From NCBI RefSeq assembly GCF_000382345.1, contig NZ_KB908076.1, positions 248,001 through 312,000 on the forward strand: 64,000 nt of DNA. Reading direction: 5' to 3'. Both the position numbers and the translations under genes were made by a program. Within the stretch, counting starts at the first letter, position 1. Each line of letters opens with the position of its first letter. This stretch comes from Massilia niastensis DSM 21313. GTDB lineage: Bacteria; Pseudomonadota; Gammaproteobacteria; Burkholderiales; Burkholderiaceae_D. The notes under the pieces were generated by a model that saw nothing but the letters and a program-made list of their open reading frames with translations, did no database searches and was not told the origin of the DNA. Of this stretch, positions 51,446-58,069 are shown piece by piece.

Positions 51446-52288
51446 TCAGCTCGCGGGTTCGCCCTGCGCCGGCAGCGCCAGCGCCAGCTCGGCCACCGCA
51501 CGAAACACCGGCAGGGTCAGCACCTGGGCCGCATCCGACGCGGCCAGGCGCGCATGCCGAGGCCCGTCCGGCAGCCGGTCGCGGTAACTCCAGCGCCGCA
51601 CGGCCAGCCCCGCGCGCGCCACGGCTTCCTCCAGCAGCGGCTGCAGCGCGCGCAGCCGGCCCAGCGCCGCCGCATCCGGCGCGCACAGTTCGAGCGCCAC
51701 CCCGCCGGGCATCGGCGCGACCTGCAGCACCACGGCCGTGCCGTCCGCCAGTTCCAGTTCCAGCCGCAAGGCCGCGCGGGCGCGGCGGCGGCGGCCGGGC
51801 GGCGGGTCGGCTTCGCCGGCGACCACGCGCAGGTGCCGGGCCCGCGGACCGCCCGCGTGCACCGTGAAGCGCCAGGCGTCGGGCGGAAGCGGCGCGCCAT
51901 CGGGCTGGCGCAGCACGCGTCCCTCCTGGCTCGCGGCCAGCACCGCCGCCGGCAGCCGGCCGGCCTGCGCGCGCAGTTCGCGGTCCATCAGCTGGTTGCC
52001 GTAGTTGCGCACCATCGCGCGCCAGGAGGAGGCCAGCGCCTGGCCGTCGGCCACGGGGAAACTCAGCTGGCGCGTCATGAACACCTGGTCCGCGCGCATC
52101 GCGGCGCCATCCTGGGCGGATTCGGGCGCCGCCTGCGGGGCGGGCGCCAGCGCCTGCGAGGCCGGCAGCGGCAGCCCCTCTCCCCCGGCGATGGCGCGCG
52201 CCACGGAGGCGACAGCCGCCACCGCGCCGACATGGAGCGGCGGCGTGGGCGGCGGCAGGAGGGGAACGATGGAGGGGATGCTGGTCAT
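51446..52288 (-). CDS. uncharacterised protein downstream of flagellin, weak FliK C-terminal similarity
   Basis: 280 residues, no family recognised with confidence. The N-terminal 60 residues are Pro/Ala-rich. Residues about 165-250 alternate strands and a helix (VVLQVAPMPGGVALELCAPD, then ALGRLRALQPLLEEAVARAG), a pattern like the Flg_hook domain of FliK. It is read on the minus strand after the flagellin terminator and converges with flhA. It may be a second hook-length or secretion-control protein; the role is a guess. Confidence 0.55.
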   Translation of the reverse strand: MTSIPSIVPLLPPPTPPLHVGAVAAVASVARAIAGGEGLPLPASQALAPAPQAAPESAQDGAAMRADQVFMTRQLSFPVADGQALASSWRAMVRNYGNQLMDRELRAQAGRLPAAVLAASQEGRVLRQPDGAPLPPDAWRFTVHAGGPRARHLRVVAGEADPPPGRRRRARAALRLELELADGTAVVLQVAPMPGGVALELCAPDAAALGRLRALQPLLEEAVARAGLAVRRWSYRDRLPDGPRHARLAASDAAQVLTLPVFRAVAELALALPAQGEPAS

Positions 52289-52296
52289 GGCGTTCT

Positions 52297-52329
52297 AAAG
52301 AAAAAGGGCCAGCCGTGGATGGCTGGCCC
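52297..52329 (-). terminator. strong terminator after the flagellin gene
   Basis: GGGCCAGCC (52306-52314) and GGCTGGCCC (52321-52329) with a 6-nt loop; on the minus strand the stem is followed by TTTTTCTTT. It separates flagellin from the gene at 51446-52288. Confidence 0.85.
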
Positions 52330-52366
52330 CTGGACTCTACCCGAACTTGCGTTCAGGCCGTGGCCA

Positions 52367-53197
52367 TTACTGCAGCAGCGACATGACCATCGAGGACATG
52401 CTGTTCGACTGCTTCAGCATCGCGGTGCCGGCTTGCAGCAGCATCTGGCTCGAGGTCATGTTCGCGCTTTCGGTCGCGAAGTCGACGTCCATGATGCGGC
52501 CGGTTGCGTTCTTGGTGTTGGTGCTGATGTTGGCCAGGTTGTTGTACACGTGTTCGAGGCGGTTGGCCGAGGCGCCCAGGCTCGAACGCAGGGTGTTCGA
52601 GTTCTGCAGGCCGGTTTCCAGCAGGGTGATGGCGGCGGTCGCGCCGGCGGCGGTGGCCAGGGAGCCGGCGGTGATAGCGGTGACGCTGCCGGTGACGGCG
52701 GTCACGCCGCCCGAGAAGTCGACGGTCATGACTTCGGTCGCGCCGGCGCCGATCTGGAAGTCCATCGGAGCAGCCATGGTGGTGCCGAACAGCGAGGTGC
52801 CGCCGAAGGTGGTGTTGGTCATCACGTTGTTCAGTTCCTTGGCCAGCTCCGCGTATTCGGCGTTCATCGCGGTCTTGTCGGCGGCGGTCGAGGAAGCGTC
52901 GGCTGCCTGGGTCGCCAGATCCTTCATGCGGATCATCATGTTGCTGACTTCATCCAGCGCGCCTTCGGCGGTCTGCAGCATCGAGGTCGAGTTCTGGGTG
53001 TTGCGCATCGCGACGCCCATGCCCGAGGTCTGGGCTTTCAGGCGGCTGGCGATCTGCAGGCCGGCCGCGTCATCCATTGCCGAGTTGATGCGGTAGCCGG
53101 TCGACAGGCGGGTCATCGACGTCGACAGCGAGTTTTGCGTACGGGTGATGGCGTTTTGTGCGGACAGTGCGGCGTTGTTGGTATGAAGGCTCAGCAT
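52367..53197 (-). CDS. fliC: flagellin (LafA-like, short)
   Basis: Filament subunit, 276 residues. The D0/D1 N-terminal part (LHTNNAALSAQNAITRTQNS and RLSTGYRINSAMDDAAGLQI) and C-terminal part (MDVDFATESANMTSSQMLLQ, ending LLQ) are conserved. The central domain is only about 60 residues, Thr/Ala/Gly-rich. The start at 53197 has AGGAG nearby. Short flagellins typify lateral flagella. The 5' UTR holds a small hairpin (CGAGTG 53236-53241, CACTCG 53245-53250). A sigma-28 promoter could not be identified with confidence. Confidence 0.95.
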   Translation of the reverse strand: MLSLHTNNAALSAQNAITRTQNSLSTSMTRLSTGYRINSAMDDAAGLQIASRLKAQTSGMGVAMRNTQNSTSMLQTAEGALDEVSNMMIRMKDLATQAADASSTAADKTAMNAEYAELAKELNNVMTNTTFGGTSLFGTTMAAPMDFQIGAGATEVMTVDFSGGVTAVTGSVTAITAGSLATAAGATAAITLLETGLQNSNTLRSSLGASANRLEHVYNNLANISTNTKNATGRIMDVDFATESANMTSSQMLLQAGTAMLKQSNSMSSMVMSLLQ

Positions 53198-53538
53198 GGT
53201 GAACTCCTGTTTGATAAGGGGGAGAAGTCTGTTTTCGAGTGCGTCACTCGCTCTCATGAGTACAGGGCGACAAATTTGTGTACGGCATTAAATGCCACAT
53301 GGAAATTTTTTGAATTATTTTTTTGGACCGCGCGCGATCGTCCATGCAGAGCGGAATTGGCGGGCGGAGAGGGCGGAGGAAGCGGCGCTCATGCTAAGGT
53401 GGTCGTTGGGATGCCATGGCCGGCCCGGCCCGTGCCGTGGCATCCCGTGCATTTCCCGATCTGCCCGCAGTACGCTCCCGTTCCCGGATCGTTGGCGGAG
53501 ACGCCTGGGACAGGGGCCCGCAAACAGGAGGCGTGGTC
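53198..53538. other. divergent region between flagellin and TonB-dependent receptor, 341 bp
   Basis: An AT-rich stretch around 53280-53335 probably contains the flagellin promoter on the minus strand. A hairpin (CGAGTG/CACTCG) lies in the flagellin leader. No gene is seen. The receptor side has only a ribosome-binding site (AGGAG, 53526-53530) and no convincing promoter. Confidence 0.35.
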
Positions 53539-56493
53539 ATGCGTATCGGAACATGTCACAGGACTGCGGCCAGTTCCGCAATCCCACTCTTCATCTTCGG
53601 GATGGCTGCGAAGGGCGCCCTGGCCCAGGTGGCGCCGGCGCCCGAGGTCGAGCAGGCGCCGCCGGCCGAAGTGGAAGTCGTGCAGACGGTTGTCGTGACG
53701 GCGCAACGCCAGTCCCAGCTGCTGCAGGATGTGCCGATGTCGGTCACCGCGCTGACGGCAACCGACCTGGCCTCCCGCCAGATCAATAACGCCCTCGACC
53801 TGCAATACAGTGTTCCGAACGTGAACTTTACCAAGGCCATGTTCGATGGGGCGACCTTCACGATCCGGGGCGTGGGCGATCTCTGCACCGGCCTTTCCTG
53901 CGATCCGGCGACCGCCATCCATATCAACGACATGCCTGTCTTGCAGTCGCGTATTTTTGAAACCGAATTTTTCGATCTGCAGCGGGTCGAAGTGCTGCGT
54001 GGACCACAAGGCACGCTGTACGGCCGGAATGCGACGGCGGGCGTGATCAACTTCATCACGGCCCGGCCCACGTTCGACAAACAGCATGGCAGCATCCAGG
54101 TCGAAGTCGGCAAGTACGATACGCGCCGGGTCAACGGGATGGTCAACATCCCACTCAGCGATGCCATCGGCCTGCGCCTGGCGGGGACGTATCTGAAGCG
54201 GGACGGGTATACCAGGAACCTGTTCGATCACAGCCGCATCGATGGACGCGACCTGTATGCGCTGCGCGCCAGCCTGCGCCTCCTGGCCGGCAAGTCGACC
54301 ACCCTGGACCTGATCGGCTCCTACTTCCGCGAGAACGACGATCGTACCCGCTTCAGCAAGCAACTGTGCTCCCGCGACGAGGTCGGCATCATGGGCTGCC
54401 GGCCGGACCGGCTTGGATCCGACACGCCCAACTTCCACGGCGTCGTCGCCGGCGTCTTGGGTTCCCGCGAGTTGTTCGGCATTGCGAGCGGGGGCAACCC
54501 CCTGATCGCCGACCTGGGGTTGTCGAGCGTGTATGGCCCGGACCCGCTGTATGGCGGCGTGCGCTCACCCGAGGACCTGCGCGAGGTGCGTTCCGACCTG
54601 AGGCCGTCCTATCATGCCGAGAACGCGCACCTGATCTTGCGGCTCGAGCAAAAACTCGGTGAACAGTACGCGCTGACCGTTACCGGGGGCTACGTTCGCG
54701 ACCGCTCCGACCAGCGCGCCGACTTCCATCTGTCGGCCGCGAATCCATTGACCGCGAACCCCGGCGTGCTGAATCTGGCGGCGTTGGCCAACGCTCCGGG
54801 AGCCGCCTTTCCCGGAGGCCTCAATCCCTTCACGCCGGTGGCCTCAGCCTTGTTCCCCAACGGCCTGTCGGGAGGACTGTGCACGTCGGAACCGAACCGC
54901 CGGTACACCGGCATCTACGGTGGCCATGTCAGTGGCTGCTCGCCGCGCGGCGCTGAATTCGAGCGCTTCAGGGACAAGTTCAGGCAGCGCACGGTCGAGG
55001 CCCATCTCGACAGCAAATTCGATGGCCCATTGAATTTCCTCGTCGGCGCCATCTACCTCGATTACAAACGCGACAACGATTATTTTGTGAACCTGTTCGC
55101 ACTCGACTACGCTGCGGGGGTGCTGGGTGGGATCACCAGCCTCGGCCAACGCGCCGCGGGCAACCTGGCCTACCCGAATGTGTTCCTCGGTCCCGGTTTC
55201 TACAATTCGGAACTGCCCGAACTGAAGCTGGAGAGCTATGGGGTGTTCGGCGAGGCCTACTACGCGGCCAGCGACAAGCTGAAGTTGACGGGCGGGCTGC
55301 GCTATTCAAGTGACGAGAAGCGCCAGCGCCAGCGCGCCGTGCTGCTCTCCTTCCCCGTTCCGTTCGGCGTAGCGGAGGCTTTCCAGTCCCCGTACGCCGG
55401 CGCCTACGATGCGGATGCATCGCGGGAGGGCAGCCAGCTGTACGCGCACCAGCGGACCAAGTCCAGCGCAGTCACCGGCCGCTTGGTGGCCGACTACCGG
55501 CCGGACAGGAACACGCTCTACTTCGCCTCGTATTCGCGGGGCTACAAGTCGGGCGGCCTGAATCCGGCCACTCCGGTCGAGTTTCAGGTGGCGTCCGAAT
55601 TCAAGAAGGAAACGCTGGACGCCTTCGAGCTTGGCGCCAAGAATACGCTGCTGGGCGGGAAGCTCAACGTGAGCACGAGCGCCTTCGCCGTCCGCTACAA
55701 GGACTTGCAGATCAGCCGCCTGGTGGGCCGATCGGCCGTGAACGATAACGCCGATGCGGACATCTTCGGGGCGGAGCTGGAGTCGGTAGTGATTCCCGTG
55801 CGCGGTTTCAGGCTGAATGTGTCGGCAAGCTTGCTCAAGACGAGACTGAAGGAGGTATCGCTCATCGATCCGCGCGATCCATCCGGCGGGCGTTCGGATG
55901 TGGTGGTGATCAAGGATACCGCGAGCGGTTCGAACTGTGCCGTCATCCCGGCGGCGGGAGGAAGCGGGGCAGGGGCGAACGGCCTGGTGACTGCCGTGAA
56001 TGCCCAACTGGGCCTGAGGCCGCCCGTTGCCTTACCGGGAACCAGGGCGACCGGTGCCTTCAGTATGTGCGACGCGCTCGGAACAGCCGGGGGATCGCAA
56101 TACACGGTGGCCGACGGCGTCGAGGTGAGCCTCAAGGGGAACGCATTGCCGCTATCGCCGCGATTCAAGCTGTCGGCCGGGGCCGAATACAGTTTCAGTC
56201 TTGGCAATGGCATGACCCTGGTGCCGCGGATCGATGCGCATTACACGGGGAGGACCTTCTCCAGCGCATTCAACAAGCCGCTTGACCGGATCAAGGGTTA
56301 CGCCAACGTCAATGCCCAGCTCCAGCTGTTCGGACCCGGGAAGCAGTGGTTCGTGCGCGCTTACATACAAAACCTGACCGGCAACAACGCCACGACGGGA
56401 CGCTTCGTCTCCTCCCAGGCGTCTGGCTCCTATACCAATATCTTCGTGCTGGAACCGCGCCGGTTTGGCCTGGTTGTGGGGACTCAACTATAA
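53539..56493 (+). CDS. TonB-dependent receptor
   Basis: 984 residues, complete. The start at 53539 follows AGGAG at good distance and gives a signal peptide (SAIPLFIFGMAAKGALAQ). A TonB-box-like VQTVVVTAQRQ precedes a plug domain with FTIRGVGDLCTGLSCDPATA and VEVLRGPQGTLYGRNATAGV. A 22-strand-type barrel follows, with the late motif YFASYSRGYKSGGLNPATPV. It is the iron-complex receptor type often seen in sphingomonads. It is unrelated in order to the first receptor in this window. No TonB, regulator or enzyme genes flank it, so the ligand is unknown. Confidence 0.92.
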   Translation: MRIGTCHRTAASSAIPLFIFGMAAKGALAQVAPAPEVEQAPPAEVEVVQTVVVTAQRQSQLLQDVPMSVTALTATDLASRQINNALDLQYSVPNVNFTKAMFDGATFTIRGVGDLCTGLSCDPATAIHINDMPVLQSRIFETEFFDLQRVEVLRGPQGTLYGRNATAGVINFITARPTFDKQHGSIQVEVGKYDTRRVNGMVNIPLSDAIGLRLAGTYLKRDGYTRNLFDHSRIDGRDLYALRASLRLLAGKSTTLDLIGSYFRENDDRTRFSKQLCSRDEVGIMGCRPDRLGSDTPNFHGVVAGVLGSRELFGIASGGNPLIADLGLSSVYGPDPLYGGVRSPEDLREVRSDLRPSYHAENAHLILRLEQKLGEQYALTVTGGYVRDRSDQRADFHLSAANPLTANPGVLNLAALANAPGAAFPGGLNPFTPVASALFPNGLSGGLCTSEPNRRYTGIYGGHVSGCSPRGAEFERFRDKFRQRTVEAHLDSKFDGPLNFLVGAIYLDYKRDNDYFVNLFALDYAAGVLGGITSLGQRAAGNLAYPNVFLGPGFYNSELPELKLESYGVFGEAYYAASDKLKLTGGLRYSSDEKRQRQRAVLLSFPVPFGVAEAFQSPYAGAYDADASREGSQLYAHQRTKSSAVTGRLVADYRPDRNTLYFASYSRGYKSGGLNPATPVEFQVASEFKKETLDAFELGAKNTLLGGKLNVSTSAFAVRYKDLQISRLVGRSAVNDNADADIFGAELESVVIPVRGFRLNVSASLLKTRLKEVSLIDPRDPSGGRSDVVVIKDTASGSNCAVIPAAGGSGAGANGLVTAVNAQLGLRPPVALPGTRATGAFSMCDALGTAGGSQYTVADGVEVSLKGNALPLSPRFKLSAGAEYSFSLGNGMTLVPRIDAHYTGRTFSSAFNKPLDRIKGYANVNAQLQLFGPGKQWFVRAYIQNLTGNNATTGRFVSSQASGSYTNIFVLEPRRFGLVVGTQL

Positions 56494-56747
56494 GTAATGC
56501 GCGCTTTTAGGGTAAGATTCGCGGGCCCGCGTTGAAACGGCGGGCATCCATCTCAAGCTCGGCCTGACGGGCCGGCGCGACGGCCTGCGCTCCAGCCGGA
56601 AATGTTCCGCAATGGACTGATGTCCCCTACGGCGGATCCGAGCGCACAGCGTCCCTCGATGTTCAGTATCGACACCATCCGTGGCAAACAGCGAGGCGGG
56701 GGATTGAGTTGTCTTTGTTCTCTCCCAGAGGGAAAAACAGGAATTTG

Positions 56748-56822
56748 ATGAAATACGGAAAGCGAAAACTCAGCGTAGCACCCATGATGGACTGGACCGA
56801 GGAAGAGGAGTTTGCAGAGTGA
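56748..56822 (+). pseudogene. dusA: 5' remnant of dusA (tRNA-dihydrouridine synthase A), probable attachment-site scar
   Basis: An ATG opens a 24-codon frame reading MKYGKRKLSVAPMMDWT, then EEEEFAE and a TGA. SVAPMMDWT is the diagnostic start of DusA, where the next residues should be DRHCR. The remaining 300-odd codons are absent. Breaks just after this motif are what integration into the 5' end of dusA leaves behind. An intact dusA should exist at the other end of the island or elsewhere. Confidence 0.75.
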
Positions 56823-56879
56823 AGATGAAGGGCGCTGTAGCAAATTTGTAGTAATGGATAAGTTGGATGCCGCGCGCTA

Positions 56880-56900
56880 GCTGAGCAACAGTTGCTCAGC
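56880..56900. repeat. perfect 21-bp palindrome
   Basis: Arms GCTGAGCAAC and GTTGCTCAGC around a single A. The loop is too small for a terminator and there is no T-run, so a protein-binding site is more likely. It lies 58 bp downstream of the dusA remnant. Confidence 0.55.
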
Positions 56901-57005
56901 CTCGCAAGAAGTCCCGGCACGCAGGCTAGCATCGCCCGGAACGAAGCTCATCGTCACCTTGTTTTGGTAAGCGCCGTAAGCGTGGTCCCGAGGCCGTGCT
57001 AGAAC

Positions 57006-57605
57006 CTATTTCTTTCCCCATCCGTTCACGGCCATCCGTAACAAAGTCGCGTTGGCCGCACGCTTGTCAAAAACCTTGGCATCGAATTCGCCGCCTGCCC
57101 AGTCGAGCATTTCACGCGCCTCCTGGCTGCGCGGCCTGCGCTCGATAGTGTCGAGGAATTCGATATAGCCAGGCGGGCCGCCGACGTCTTCCGGAGGGCA
57201 GGCGCCCGCGCCGTCGATCACGGTGGCATATCCCAGTTTTTCGGGCGCTTCGGAGATGCTTTCGATATGGACGGTATGCGCCCACGAATCGCCGAAATCG
57301 TACAAATAGATGAATCGCTGGCCTGGATAGACGAGCCGCCCCAGTTTGGCCTTGCGATCGTCCCGCGGGCCATGGCCTGGCTCCTCGATCAGGTCAGGCA
57401 CGTACTCGTTGTCGAGCATGGCGTAGGTATCGTCTTCAATATCAAATTGATGCAGATGCGACGAGGTCCAGCCGAATGATGCCTGGAGGATGTGGTGCAG
57501 GTTACGTAGCGTGATGTCGCCATCGACCTGGATGCGGCGCCAGACGGGTGGCGCAACATCATCGATGCTGACGTGGATGATAAGGATGTGAGCTGGTTTT
57601 GCCAT
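57006..57605 (-). CDS. plasmid pRiA4b ORF-3 family protein
   Basis: 199 residues of the PF07929 family, whose biochemical role is unknown. The first half matches well: PAHILIIHVSIDDVAPPVWR, then LRNLHHILQASFGWTSSHLH. The later FIYLYDFGDSWAHTV and CPPEDVGGPPGYIEFLD are the family's strongest motifs. The family is frequent on plasmids, islands and near transposons, as here. It stands alone with a decayed IS66 just upstream. Confidence 0.88.
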   Translation of the reverse strand: MAKPAHILIIHVSIDDVAPPVWRRIQVDGDITLRNLHHILQASFGWTSSHLHQFDIEDDTYAMLDNEYVPDLIEEPGHGPRDDRKAKLGRLVYPGQRFIYLYDFGDSWAHTVHIESISEAPEKLGYATVIDGAGACPPEDVGGPPGYIEFLDTIERRPRSQEAREMLDWAGGEFDAKVFDKRAANATLLRMAVNGWGKK

Positions 57606-57650
57606 GAGCGGAAGAATCGTGATTGAGCCGCCTGGCGAGACGCGCGCGGC

Positions 57651-57957
57651 TCAGGTGACGGGAGTGGCCGCCAGTGTATCAGCCAGGTTCCAGGGCAGGA
57701 AGTCGTGCACCCGGTGGACGGGACGCTTGTCGATGCGCTCCAGCACGTAACGCAGCCAGGCTTCGGGGGTGACACCATTGAGCCTGGCCGTGCCGAACAA
57801 GCCGTACATGGAGCATGGGCCTGCCCCGCGCCTGCCGTATGGCGAGGCGTTTATCCGGCGGCTTGCCGCGGATAGCTTCTTCGATGGCGTACAGCTCGCC
57901 GATGCGGCGCAGCGCCTCGGCGTTCAGGGTCGACGTACGCGCCACGTTCACCATGGC
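57651..57957 (-). pseudogene. IS66-family transposase remnant (internal deletion and frameshift)
   Basis: Two pieces of an IS66 TnpC remain. The first (from about 57954 down) reads STLNAEALRRIGELYAIEEA, then IRGKPPDKRLAIRQAR. The second, in another frame and ending at the TGA at 57651-57653, reads YGLFGTARLNGVTPEAWLRY, then VLERIDKRPVHRVHDFLPWN. The roughly 70-80 residues that normally lie between them are gone. No inverted repeats or companion TnpA/TnpB genes were found. Confidence 0.8.
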
Positions 57958-58069
57958 ACAGGGAAATACATTGATTCTCAGCAAGCTCCGCCTGGCAGCA
58001 TGCAGGTAAGGTGTCAGCTGACTATTTTTCCCGTGTGCTAAGGCCAAGCGGCCCTTCAGGAGGCAATCA

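Larger units (their letters stand above)
56494..57005. other. accessory-region junction, 512 bp
   Basis: Base composition shifts to lower GC. It contains the dusA remnant (56748-56822) and a 21-bp palindrome (56880-56900). Nothing else was recognised, and no integrase or intact gene is seen. Confidence 0.5.

Noticed and set aside
53280..53310. Possible sigma-54 or sigma-28 promoter for flagellin
   Set aside because: GG and GC in GTGGCATTTAATGCC are 10 rather than 12 bases apart for sigma-54, and GCCGTACA matches sigma-28 poorly with no TAAA at the right distance.
56553..56843. 96-residue minus-strand open frame
   Set aside because: It is antisense to the dusA remnant, with no recognisable domain.
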